Made by a program: the position numbers and the translations under genes
Source: Calditrichota bacterium
GTDB taxonomy: Bacteria > Electryoneota > RPQS01
NCBI GenBank assembly: GCA_020637445.1
Contig: JACJVZ010000002.1
Span: 62,001 to 126,000, forward strand
Length of the DNA: 64,000 nt
Direction: 5' to 3'
The notes under the pieces: model-generated
Seen by the model: only the letters and a program-made list of their open reading frames with translations
Databases searched by the model: none
What the model was told of the DNA's origin: nothing
Shown here: positions 24,856 to 32,611 of the stretch, one piece after another
Position numbering within the stretch: the first letter of the stretch is position 1
How the letters are laid out: the number at the start of each line of letters is the position of its first letter

Positions 24856-26208
24856 TTACGAATTGGCGCGGAATTGCAGTGCCGCCACCTTTTCGCCAAC
24901 ACAGCGGCCTTGCGCAAGACCGTTGTCAATCGCCGCGCGGAAGTGAATTCCACCGTAGAGACGGGAGATTCCGGCTTCATCTGCAGCGGTGCTGAAATCC
25001 ACAAAGCTGCGAGCGGGCAGACCCATGTCGTCATGCGTGTGATCCGTAAAGGCCACCACGCCAAGGAAATCCTGCAAGACGTACGAAGCCGCACCGCTCT
25101 GAACAGAGTGACCCGAGGTGTACTCGGGGAACGGCGGAGTTGAAACCGGCGGCAGCCAGTCCGCGTTACCCATCATACGCACGCAGGTCACCGGGCGGAT
25201 CAGATCGTATTCGTACTTCGATTCCCAGCACACGGTGAAGGCATCAGCCTGAGAAATTCCCAAGCGGGCAAGCGCTTCAACGACCTTGGCGAGGTCATAG
25301 CTATTCGCCGCGGAAACCTGCTTCAGAATCGACACCCAATGTCCCGGAGGAGTCGCCGTCGCGCCTGGATTGTCCGCCCAGAAATTTGCAATGGCGACCA
25401 TATCGTCCGTACCGTTCACACATGCATTATAGCATTCGTCAACTTCTGCGCGGAACTGCGTACCTTCTTCAAGGCTAAAAGCAGGCGGCGGACCGGGTTC
25501 GCATTCCGTGGAAATATCGTCCATCAAGAAGTGGCGCATTTCGCCCCAGCACGGCAGTAAAGCGGGAGCAAAAGCCGGTGGAGTCGGTTCCCAATGTCCA
25601 GCCAATCCGGTCGGCTCATAGTTCGTGCAATTGGTCGAGGCCACCGAGTAATTGTCACCTGCAATCCACGCGATGACCGCCGTGGCAACGGAAGCACCGT
25701 AATTTTCCGAGCGCGTTAGCACTTCGGCATCCACGGTTGCCGCATATTGCGCATGAAGCTCGTCGCGCTTGGCGTTGATCGCATCGACGGAATTCGGCTT
25801 TGCGGCAAACAAATTCAGGAGCACCGCAGACGCAGCCGAATTGACCACAGCGGGCCAATCGTACTCCGTGTTCGCTTGTGCCGCCGGAAGTCCGCCGAGG
25901 TCCGTCAATTGTCCCGTCAGCGAAATGTTGTTGGGCATGCCGCCCAAACACGATTCATACATCGTCACGCCGGTGTATCCGATAATACGTGAAGCAAACG
26001 GCGGGTTCAACGACTCTGCTTGAACACGGTCAAGCAAAAGTCCCATCCATTCTTGCGGCGTTTCCGATCCGTATTCGGAGGCTTGCGGCGGCGCAGGTGT
26101 CGGATTGTCGTTGTCATCGTCTTTATCACAGCCTACAATTAATGAAAAGGCCGTGATCATCATGCCGAATACAATCCAGCGTAACACTCGTGTCTTGCGA
26201 CTGTCCAT
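24856..26208 (-). CDS. Vanadium-dependent haloperoxidase/PAP2-superfamily lipoprotein
   Basis: The ATG at 26208 has a GGGGAG ribosome site and is followed by a lipoprotein signal with the lipobox IVGC (about residues 24-27) and an acidic linker. The 450-residue protein carries the three vanadate/phosphate-site motifs of the superfamily: KYEYDLIRP, a YTSGHS block in place of PSGH, and SRLYGGIHFRAAIDNG. Family members either oxidise halides with peroxide using bound vanadate or act as acid phosphatases; the length and motif spacing fit the haloperoxidase branch. It is probably anchored in a membrane facing the periplasm or outside. A dCMP deaminase gene lies 74 bases upstream and the two may share a transcript. 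Confidence 0.85.
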   Translation of the reverse strand: MDSRKTRVLRWIVFGMMITAFSLIVGCDKDDDNDNPTPAPPQASEYGSETPQEWMGLLLDRVQAESLNPPFASRIIGYTGVTMYESCLGGMPNNISLTGQLTDLGGLPAAQANTEYDWPAVVNSAASAVLLNLFAAKPNSVDAINAKRDELHAQYAATVDAEVLTRSENYGASVATAVIAWIAGDNYSVASTNCTNYEPTGLAGHWEPTPPAFAPALLPCWGEMRHFLMDDISTECEPGPPPAFSLEEGTQFRAEVDECYNACVNGTDDMVAIANFWADNPGATATPPGHWVSILKQVSAANSYDLAKVVEALARLGISQADAFTVCWESKYEYDLIRPVTCVRMMGNADWLPPVSTPPFPEYTSGHSVQSGAASYVLQDFLGVVAFTDHTHDDMGLPARSFVDFSTAADEAGISRLYGGIHFRAAIDNGLAQGRCVGEKVAALQFRANS

Positions 26209-26282
26209 ACTGTTCTCCCCAGTTCTGGTTGGTTGTTGTTGTGCGAGATATCGTGGCGCGAGTCTCGCTCTAAGAGGTGCTT

Positions 26283-26807
26283 CTATTTTGTTTCGGTTTC
26301 TGTCTCCCAACCTTCGGGACCGGAGAGTGGACTGCGAAATCCGCTCACGTCCAAAAGTTCCGTCTGTATTCCGACGGCTTCCAACATCTTGCGGCTCCTA
26401 TCCTCCCCAGGATAGCTGCCGAAGACTTTTACCTTCTTAATACCCGAATTGGCAATCATGCGCGCACAAATCGGACACGGAAAAACCGTGACATAGATTT
26501 CCGCGCCTTCTACCGAAACCCCGTTGCGCGCGCATTGCAAGAGCGCATTTTGTTCGGCGTGAAGACAGATGCACAATTCGAGCCGTTCTCCCGACTTGAT
26601 CCCTTCAATGTCGCGTTCGCAGCCGCCGAGTTCTTCGGGGTGCGGATGACCTGCGGGCGGACCGTTATAGCCCGACGCGAGAATTTGATGATTGCGAACA
26701 ATCAGCGCGCCTACCGCGCGCCGCAAACAGGCGGAACGCATCGACACGAGGTTGACAATATTATAAAAATATTCGTCCCACGAGATGCGGTCAACTTTCT
26801 TTTTCAT
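26283..26807 (-). CDS. dCMP/CMP deaminase family protein
   Basis: A 174-residue zinc deaminase with the catalytic HAE motif in CICLHAEQNALLQC and the zinc-ligand motif PCPIC, in the spacing of dCMP deaminases, plus the substrate block ASGYNGPPAGHPH near residue 45. It converts dCMP to dUMP, feeding thymidylate synthesis. ATG 26807 was chosen because the protein then begins MKKKVDRISWDEYF as in relatives; an upstream in-frame codon would overlap the glycosyltransferase end. The gene follows that glycosyltransferase by 20 bases. Confidence 0.92.
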   Translation of the reverse strand: MKKKVDRISWDEYFYNIVNLVSMRSACLRRAVGALIVRNHQILASGYNGPPAGHPHPEELGGCERDIEGIKSGERLELCICLHAEQNALLQCARNGVSVEGAEIYVTVFPCPICARMIANSGIKKVKVFGSYPGEDRSRKMLEAVGIQTELLDVSGFRSPLSGPEGWETETETK

Positions 26808-26827
26808 AACTTCGTTAATCCGATTGT

Positions 26828-27991
26828 TTATTCGCGGGCCGTGGGTTCCCATACAAAGCGGCGGTTGCCTTGCTTGAGATAGCGGAAGAAACCCAAAAAC
26901 AGCGCGACATTCATGGCTACGAAATGAAACAGCGACGTGACAGGTGGAATTCGCATGCCCAACATCACCGCAATTCCTCCGAAGAGTGCCGCGGAATAGA
27001 GCACGAATTGTCCGATCAGCGTCAGCTCATAGAGCGGGGTCCGCCACAGCGCGAGATTCGCGATCATGGCCAAAATCATCAAGAACGGAAAGACCCAGCG
27101 AATAACCTTGTGCGAAAAAAACGTATATGCCGCCACGCCGTAACGCGGACTTAGAACGGCCGCATACCGAAACAGTGTTTGAAAATTCCCAGCACCGATG
27201 CGAATGCGGCGGCGAAACTCTTCACGGAAAGACTGTCCTGATCGTTCGTAGGCTTTCGACTCCATTTCCCACACGTTGCGGCAGCCGCGCAGAGTGGCCC
27301 ATATCATGGGAGTCGTGTCGTCATTCGCCGATCCGGGAACAAACGGTTGATAAAGATCGCGCCTGATCGCCAAGAGCATTCCCAGTCCGCCGGACATGCC
27401 GCCGATTTGAGTCTCGCGGACTTTGAGTGCGTTCTCGTGCGACGTATAGAACTGTTCTTCGGAAGCGAGCTCGTCGGATTTGTCGGTCAGCGCATATCTT
27501 CCGGCGGAAACGACGCCCACATTGTGATCCGCAAAATGGCGGCAAGCCATCTTGAGAGCTTGTTTGTCCCAGACGATGTTGGCATCGCTGATTACGACGA
27601 CGGCGGCGTCGCCGGAATTTTCGACCAACTGATTCAGCACGAGCGGTTTGCCGTTGCGTCCGCCCAAGCGAACCAACTTGACGCGCGGGTCCTTGATCGA
27701 CTCGACAATTTCGTCCGTGCGGTCTTGCGAACCGTCCGACCCAACCAATATCTGTAATCTGTCCGCCGGATAATCCTGCTCGAGACAGTTGCGAACTTTT
27801 TCGCCGATGACTTTCTCTTCGTTGTAGGCGGGAATCATCACGGCCACTTTGGGCCATTCGCCGTCCGGCATTGCCGGAGCGTGCGAATACTTCTTAGGAA
27901 ACAACCCAAGCGTGCGCGGATACAACAGAAACGTGTGCAGCATCAACACAGCACATGTCCAGAAGAGAATTGCCCAAAGAATATCGATCAA
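26828..27991 (-). CDS. Membrane-anchored GT2 glycosyltransferase
   Basis: A 387-residue protein: an N-terminal transmembrane helix (about 3-23), a cytosolic GT-A domain (about 45-270) with VAVMIPAYNEEKVIGEKV, GSDGSQDRT, SDANIVWDK and a QxxRW-like region replaced by EEFRRRIRIGAGNFQ, and three or four C-terminal membrane helices (about 285-375). This is the layout of processive or lipid-linked sugar transferases. The only usable start is TTG 27991 and no ribosome site is clear, so the exact N-terminus is uncertain. Substrate unknown; a cell-envelope polysaccharide role is inferred. Confidence 0.85.
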   Translation of the reverse strand: MIDILWAILFWTCAVLMLHTFLLYPRTLGLFPKKYSHAPAMPDGEWPKVAVMIPAYNEEKVIGEKVRNCLEQDYPADRLQILVGSDGSQDRTDEIVESIKDPRVKLVRLGGRNGKPLVLNQLVENSGDAAVVVISDANIVWDKQALKMACRHFADHNVGVVSAGRYALTDKSDELASEEQFYTSHENALKVRETQIGGMSGGLGMLLAIRRDLYQPFVPGSANDDTTPMIWATLRGCRNVWEMESKAYERSGQSFREEFRRRIRIGAGNFQTLFRYAAVLSPRYGVAAYTFFSHKVIRWVFPFLMILAMIANLALWRTPLYELTLIGQFVLYSAALFGGIAVMLGMRIPPVTSLFHFVAMNVALFLGFFRYLKQGNRRFVWEPTARE

Positions 27992-28003
27992 AATGGTTCT
28001 ACA

Positions 28004-28032
28004 AAAAAGGGTCAGGCTCGCACCCGACCCTT
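28004..28032 (-). terminator. Terminator of the three-gene minus-strand operon
   Basis: Read on the minus strand, AAGGGTC and GACCCTT arms with a partly paired 12-base interior are followed by a run of T. It lies 18 bases after the stop of the gene ending at 28050. Confidence 0.7.
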
Positions 28033-28049
28033 GCTGAGCATACCTGTTT

Positions 28050-28634
28050 TCAAGCCCGCTCGAGCTTATCGAAGTAGCGTTTGCCGCCGCGCACTTGCGG
28101 ACGCAGGCGCTGCGCGGCGTCTTGGACGGACATGCCGCCCTGCACGTCGAGAAACGCTTTGCGGAAGGCTTCGGGAGCCTTCAACTCCGGATCATTCATG
28201 TCGTACACGCGAATCAGAGCTTGCAGTCCGTACATGAACAACTCGGTGGAAAGTCCGCCCGTCTGAAAGCTCGACGTTTGATAGGACCACGTATCGCGGT
28301 TGACTTCGGCAAACGTGGCCGGAAGTTTCTTGCTCTCGATCAACTCCACCGGAGACATGCCGTTGCACAGCGCGTCGCAGGCTTCGGAAAACGCCAAGCG
28401 CAAATCTGGCCGGCATTCGCATTTCAGCAAATAGTCAGAGAGAAAATCGCTGTGGCGGGGCGAAAAACTCTTTCCGCCGGTTTCAATAGTCAAGCGATAC
28501 TCGGGCCGCGGAGAAAGATAGTGGTGCCGCGAGCCGACATTCTGGATGATAACTCGACCGGAAGAAAGCTCGTTGATGACGTGCCTTCCGAGCGAAAGGT
28601 CTTTGGTCTGTTCGACTAAATCTAAGTAACGCAC
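28050..28634 (-). CDS. Conserved-looking protein of unknown function
   Basis: A 194-residue soluble protein with no signal peptide and no recognised motif. The N-terminal half is beta-rich and mixed (VINELSSGRVIIQNVGSR), the C-terminal half helical with a basic end (RLRPQVRGGKRYFDKLERA). Three cysteines lie in the middle. It starts 11 bases after the stop of the secreted protein gene at 28646 and is followed by a terminator, so it is the last gene of a three-gene operon. No function is proposed. Confidence 0.65.
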   Translation of the reverse strand: MRYLDLVEQTKDLSLGRHVINELSSGRVIIQNVGSRHHYLSPRPEYRLTIETGGKSFSPRHSDFLSDYLLKCECRPDLRLAFSEACDALCNGMSPVELIESKKLPATFAEVNRDTWSYQTSSFQTGGLSTELFMYGLQALIRVYDMNDPELKAPEAFRKAFLDVQGGMSVQDAAQRLRPQVRGGKRYFDKLERA

Positions 28635-28645
28635 GGGTGGGAGTG

Positions 28646-29269
28646 CTATTTGGGGGTTTCAACTACAAGATTCGCGCCCTGACGATTCAATTCGAAAATC
28701 GTCAGATCCAGCAAATCGGAAAACAGTTTGAGTTGGTCGGCGGAGAGAGTGCGGATAATTTCTCCGTCGGAAAGCGGGTCGGGCATCACAATATTGATCT
28801 GCTGCTGCGTGCCAATTTGAATGAACTCCAAACTCAAGTTGGCGCGTGTGCGGAAAGTGATGCGGGTTTCCGAGCGTTCCGTGCTCGCGATATTGACCGC
28901 GGTTTCGGCGATATACTTTGCCGCGCCGATCAATTCGGGAAGCTCTTCGGCGTCGGCGATGACTTCGGAATAGACGCGTTCGCCTTCAAAGATACGAAAG
29001 GCCGCCGCAAAATGACGCAGGCTGTCGCCGGGAATGAAAGCAATATCCGTCAAGACTTGCAGCAACTCGCCGGTGAGCTTTTCCTTCCGGCCCTCGACCA
29101 ACGCTATCTGCCCAACCGGGAGCCGGTCGCGAAACATCGTCCGGCCCGGCTCGGAAAGCTGCCATTCGTAGTCGGTGAGAATCTTCGTCTGTGATAACGC
29201 AGGGAAAACACTCGCCGCAAACAATGCTATAAACAAGATCGCTGTTTTCAATTCGAATGCTGCCAGCAT
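28646..29269 (-). CDS. Secreted or periplasmic protein of unknown function
   Basis: A 207-residue protein with a signal peptide (hydrophobic residues about 8-24, cleavage near ALSQ). The mature part is mixed alpha/beta, rich in charged residues, and has no recognised family motif. The ATG at 29269 lies inside the 3' end of the preceding gene (22-base overlap), which indicates translational coupling with the DUF5763-type protein. Confidence 0.7.
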   Translation of the reverse strand: MLAAFELKTAILFIALFAASVFPALSQTKILTDYEWQLSEPGRTMFRDRLPVGQIALVEGRKEKLTGELLQVLTDIAFIPGDSLRHFAAAFRIFEGERVYSEVIADAEELPELIGAAKYIAETAVNIASTERSETRITFRTRANLSLEFIQIGTQQQINIVMPDPLSDGEIIRTLSADQLKLFSDLLDLTIFELNRQGANLVVETPK

Positions 29270-29673
29270 TTATTCGTGCCGGGCACGGCCTTGCGCTTGC
29301 AGCGTTCACCCTTCAATGTTGTGACGATGCACTGAGTGCGTTCTTTCTTGGCCTTGGTTTTCTTGGCCTGCTGCGGCTGCTCCACGAGAACGGGAGTCTC
29401 CGAAGTCATTCTGGGTAGGACATATTCGACCGGAACCCAGCCCTCAACGAGAACTTTGGCCCATCCGGCCACCGTGTCAACGACCTGCAATCGGCTGGAT
29501 TCGGTGAAACTCCCCGCTTCGGGTCCCGCCGGAATCACGTAAGTTATTACAGGAGCTTTGCTTAAGGAATCTAATGGAGCTTTCGCGCCAAGCGAGTCAG
29601 CGGTTTCTTGAGCAAAAAGCCCCGACGCCAGCAACATCAGACAACTCCAAACCACCCACAGTGCCGTACGCAC
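29248..29673 (-). CDS. Small secreted protein with SH3-like region and C-terminal DUF5763-type Cys/His motif
   Basis: A 141-residue protein with a signal peptide (about 1-21), a beta-rich SH3-like segment (about 45-90, with VVDTVAGWAKVLVEGWVPVEY), a Lys-rich linker and a C-terminal motif C-X8-C-X10-C-X2-H (in RTQCIVTTLKGERCKRK to CWQHSN), which resembles the short zinc-knuckle-like DUF5763 module found in many bacterial proteins. It is the first gene of the operon 29248/28646/28050 and has a good promoter upstream. Function unknown; wall or envelope association is inferred from the SH3-like part. Confidence 0.75.
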   Translation of the reverse strand: MRTALWVVWSCLMLLASGLFAQETADSLGAKAPLDSLSKAPVITYVIPAGPEAGSFTESSRLQVVDTVAGWAKVLVEGWVPVEYVLPRMTSETPVLVEQPQQAKKTKAKKERTQCIVTTLKGERCKRKAVPGTNKCWQHSN

Positions 29674-29713
29674 GACCTCTCCTTTTGGAATCTTATTTCC
29701 CTAAGTTGAGTTA

Positions 29714-29742
29714 AATATAGTGTTTTCCCCCTCCTCCCGCAA
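29714..29742 (-). promoter_or_regulatory. Promoter of the 29673-28050 operon
   Basis: On the minus strand TTGCGG (29742-29737), 17-base spacer, TATATT (29719-29714), about 35 bases of leader. Confidence 0.65.
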
Positions 29743-29783
29743 CCGATTTTGCTGAAAATGTAGTTCAGCGCGGCGTTCTGTTG

Positions 29784-29812
29784 TTGATTGAGGAGCCTTC
29801 CTTTATTATATT
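29784..29812 (+). promoter_or_regulatory. Promoter of the membrane protein gene at 29849
   Basis: TTGATT (29784-29789), 17-base spacer, TATATT (29807-29812). Together with the opposite promoter at 29714 it makes this a divergent promoter region. Confidence 0.65.
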
Positions 29813-29848
29813 ATGAAACAACAGGATGAGTCCTGATTTGTCGATATT

Positions 29849-30394
29849 GTGAAGACCATAGACCTCGATACACTCAAGCGCTATTCGCGCGGCGAACTTG
29901 GCCACAAGACGTTCATGGCCGTCCATCAAGAGGCGGGTGAACTGCTTGATCTATTGTTCCGCAACCTGACGAAGGCGGAACATGTGGTCTCGATTCAGGA
30001 TTGGCCGCTGCCGCGCAGGCAGAAACGGTTGGGACAGTTTTTTGTCTTAAAGACGATGATGCTGTTCACGCCGTTCGTTCTGATTGTCGGAATCGCGGTG
30101 ATGCGCACCGTGCCCACGACCGGACTGAGTTTGATGATGGGTTGGCTCGCGCTGTGTCTTTTGGGCGGTGGATTCTTGCTTTATGACCGCTATCGTGTCT
30201 TGAAATCGAAGGACGGAAAGTCCGTTTTGGTGATTACCAACCGCCGGATGATGCGCATCTGGCTGGATGGCTCAGAAACCGTGCAGGCGTGGTGGCTCAC
30301 CGACGATCCGAATAAAAAAAAACCTCTTGAACCAGTCTCTTCGACCATAAAGCTCTTGCTCGAGCTTGATCTTGGCGACCCTTCCTTAAATTAA
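29849..30394 (+). CDS. Small membrane protein of unknown function with PH-like segment
   Basis: A 181-residue protein starting with GTG. It has a soluble N-terminal part, two adjacent membrane helices (about 67-87 and 93-112) and a soluble C-terminal part in which VLVITNRRMMRIWLDG resembles the strand-turn of bacterial PH-like domains. A second protein with the same layout is encoded at 38294. Function unknown. Confidence 0.65.
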   Translation: MKTIDLDTLKRYSRGELGHKTFMAVHQEAGELLDLLFRNLTKAEHVVSIQDWPLPRRQKRLGQFFVLKTMMLFTPFVLIVGIAVMRTVPTTGLSLMMGWLALCLLGGGFLLYDRYRVLKSKDGKSVLVITNRRMMRIWLDGSETVQAWWLTDDPNKKKPLEPVSSTIKLLLELDLGDPSLN

Positions 30395-30419
30395 TATCTG
30401 AACCGCTTGTGACGATTAG

Positions 30420-31529
30420 TTGCAGGCGGTTTGCCTTTATACCACTTTGCCTAAGTCTGCAGCGACTCTCCGCAGTCTGATTGATTGGTTCGAAGCGAAC
30501 AAACGCGATATGCCGTGGCGGAAAACGCGTGATCCCTACAAAATTTGGATCAGCGAAATTCTGCTGCAGCAAACTCAAGTCGCGACGGTCGAACCCTATT
30601 ACAATCACTTTGTCAAGACGTTTCCCACGGTGCAGACGCTTGCGAAAGCTCCGCTGGACAGAGTTCTGAAAGCGTGGGAAGGCTGCGGTTATTATGCCCG
30701 CGCGCGCAATTTGCACAAAGCCGCGAAACAGATCGTGGCGATGGGCGGAAAGCTGCCGCGAACGGCCAAAGAGCTTAGGGATCTGTCCGGAATCGGGCCA
30801 TATACCTCGGCGGCAATTGCCTCGATTGCATTCGGTGAAGCGGTGCCTGTGCTGGACGGCAATGTCGAGCGGGTGATTGCCCGTGTGACGGGTGAAGAAG
30901 GAATCATTTCCGAGCGCGAGGTACATTCACGGCTGCGCAGTCACGCTGAGCAGTGGATGCAAATCGCCGTTAATGCCGAGCTTTCTCCGGGTGATTTGAA
31001 TGAATCGCTGATGGAACTTGGGGCTACGGTATGCAAGCCGCGCGAAGCCTTGTGCGCTCAATGTCCGCTCAAACGTGTGTGTGTGGCGAAGAAGACGCTG
31101 CAAGACGTCACTGTCCTGCCGCGCAAGCCCCTAAAACCGCGCACTCCGCACTATGACATCGGCGCGGCGATTGTCCGCAAGAACGGAAGGATTCTCATTA
31201 CGAAGCGGCCCGAGCATGGAATGCTGGGCGGACTGTGGGAGTTTCCCGGGGGAAAACAGGAGAGCGGAGAGAGTTTGAAAGAGTGTGTGCAGCGCGAGAT
31301 GCGCGAAGAGCTTGCGATGGAGGTCGAAGTTGGAGAACAAATCGCGAGCGTGAAACATGCTTACACGCACTTCAAGATTACGCTGCACTGTTTTGAATGC
31401 AAGCACGTCGGCGGAGAGTTGCAGCTTATTCACGCCGCCGACGCGAAGTGGGTGAAGCCCGCCGAGCTTGCGAACTACGCGTTTCCGAAGGCGGACCGTG
31501 TGGTGTTGCAGATGTTGATGAAGTCGTAA
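30420..31529 (+). CDS. mutY: A/G-specific adenine glycosylase
   Basis: A protein of up to 369 residues that removes adenine mispaired with 8-oxoguanine. The HhH-GPD domain has the catalytic glutamate in ISEILLQQTQV, the helix-hairpin-helix LSGIGPYTSAAI and the catalytic aspartate in VPVLDGNVERV. An iron-sulfur cluster motif C-X6-C-X2-C-X5-C follows (about 200-217). The C-terminal NUDIX-like domain (about 240-365) has a full Nudix box (GKQESGE, seven residues, REMREEL) and recognises 8-oxoG. The start is unclear: TTG 30420 and TTG 30447 are both in frame, without a strong ribosome site. Confidence 0.93.
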   Translation: MQAVCLYTTLPKSAATLRSLIDWFEANKRDMPWRKTRDPYKIWISEILLQQTQVATVEPYYNHFVKTFPTVQTLAKAPLDRVLKAWEGCGYYARARNLHKAAKQIVAMGGKLPRTAKELRDLSGIGPYTSAAIASIAFGEAVPVLDGNVERVIARVTGEEGIISEREVHSRLRSHAEQWMQIAVNAELSPGDLNESLMELGATVCKPREALCAQCPLKRVCVAKKTLQDVTVLPRKPLKPRTPHYDIGAAIVRKNGRILITKRPEHGMLGGLWEFPGGKQESGESLKECVQREMREELAMEVEVGEQIASVKHAYTHFKITLHCFECKHVGGELQLIHAADAKWVKPAELANYAFPKADRVVLQMLMKS

Positions 31530-31530
31530 C

Positions 31531-31605
31531 CGCCGTTGTCGGTCTCCAGACCGGCAATGGCATGTACCGAGTCGCCATTGCGGGTGAAGACACCCACAAC
31601 GGCGA
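31531..31605. repeat. Inverted pair of intergenic hairpin repeat R2
   Basis: Two copies of R2 in opposite orientation (31531-31561 and 31574-31605), separated by 12 bases. Each has a GC-rich hairpin core (CGGTCT/AGACCG in the first, GGGTG/CACCC in the second) inside flanks related to GCCATTG and CAACGGC. The first begins one base after the mutY stop codon. Other copies are at 52337, 56048 and 61427. Confidence 0.75.
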
Positions 31606-31620
31606 AAAGATTACATTTGA

Positions 31621-31749
31621 TCCCGGCGGGGAACCGTTGGTGAACACAGCGTCCAGTTCAATGCCGCGGGATTCGCTTCGGGAATTTACATCGTCCGGCT
31701 CGAATCCGCCGGAGAATTTGCTTCACAGAAAATTACACTGCTTAAATAG
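31621..31749 (+). pseudogene. Relic of a type IX-like C-terminal sorting domain
   Basis: An open stretch of 42 codons ending in TAG reads GEHSVQFNAAGFASGIYIV, RLESAGEF and QKITLLK, which is the last third of the sorting domain found on five intact proteins in this window. It has no start codon or upstream protein: a TGA precedes it at 31618 and an R2 repeat pair occupies the place where the rest of the gene would be. It is read as the 3' remnant of a lost secreted-protein gene. Confidence 0.7.
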
Positions 31750-31777
31750 ACGAGAAAAAAGTTCACACGAGGAGAAC

Positions 31778-32434
31778 ATGAAAACCCTGAGTTTCGCAAT
31801 CGTTACGTTGTCCCTTTTGTTCGGGACGCTCAGTTTCGCCGAAGACAACGGCAACATGGACATGATGACCGGCAGCGTGAAGATCACCAAAGCTCCGGCG
31901 ATTGAAACCGAGCCAGCGCAGATTGTCGCGGCGGCCTATGTCGAAGCGGCGGACGTCGCACCGGAAGGCGGCTTTGGCGACAAAGACTATTCAAAGGCGT
32001 TTCAAGCTATGGGCATGGAGGGTGGACACCGCATTTCAGATTTTCTGAAAGAATACAACGTCGAAACAACGGGCCCGATGTTCGCCGTGTGGTATGACGA
32101 CCCGTCGGAAACTAAACCGCAGGACATGACTTCGAAATGGTGTGTGCCCCTGAAAGCCGAAACCGATCCGGTGCCGGGAATCGCCATTGAAAATATGCCG
32201 GAAACCATGGCCGTGACTTGCACGTATATGGGTGCATACGACGCTTCGATGAACGCGTGGCAGGCCGTTATGAAGTACGCCGAGGACAACAACCTCGAAT
32301 GGACGAGCTCGCCGATGGAAGTCTATCACAAGAGTATGATGGAAGTCGAAAACCCCGATGACCTGATTACCGAAATCGTGTGGCCGTGCAAGAAAAAAGA
32401 GATGACGGACGACAGCGAAGAGAAGGGCGAGTAA
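31778..32434 (+). CDS. Secreted GyrI-like small-molecule-binding protein
   Basis: ATG 31778 has a strong GAGGAG ribosome site and is followed by a signal peptide (about residues 1-20, cleavage near SFA). The 218-residue protein then shows a GyrI-like/SOUL-type fold (about 40-205): QIVAAAYVEAADVAPEGGFG, PMFAVWYDDPSETKP, AETDPVPGIAIENMPE and an end with LITEIVWPCKK. Such domains bind hydrophobic or aromatic ligands and are normally cytosolic; the export signal places this one in the periplasm or outside. Ligand unknown. Confidence 0.75.
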   Translation: MKTLSFAIVTLSLLFGTLSFAEDNGNMDMMTGSVKITKAPAIETEPAQIVAAAYVEAADVAPEGGFGDKDYSKAFQAMGMEGGHRISDFLKEYNVETTGPMFAVWYDDPSETKPQDMTSKWCVPLKAETDPVPGIAIENMPETMAVTCTYMGAYDASMNAWQAVMKYAEDNNLEWTSSPMEVYHKSMMEVENPDDLITEIVWPCKKKEMTDDSEEKGE

Positions 32435-32495
32435 GGACGCCGTTTGCTGTCATTCTAATCAAAGTCCTGCAAAGTGAAGTGTTCTTCTTTTTCCG

Positions 32496-32526
32496 GAGAG
32501 ATCCTTCACTATGTTCAGGATGACAG
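32496..32526. repeat. Intergenic repeat with TCCTTCACT-TGTTCAGGATGAC core
   Basis: GAGAG-x-TCCTTCACT-x-TGTTCAGGATGAC occurs here and again at 52105-52133. Similar TTCAGGATGAC-type repeats are widespread in FCB-group and other bacterial genomes. Confidence 0.6.
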
Positions 32527-32543
32527 TCTTAGTATAGAAAATG

Positions 32544-32573
32544 AGGGCCGGAGCTGAAATGCTCCGGCCCTTT
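32544..32573 (+). terminator. Terminator of the GyrI-like gene
   Basis: Eleven-base perfect arms AGGGCCGGAGC (32544-32554) and GCTCCGGCCCT (32561-32571) with a six-base loop and a short T-tract. Confidence 0.75.
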
Positions 32574-32611
32574 GAGTTGCATATATAGAGGAAAGGCTTA
32601 ACTTATCTTTT

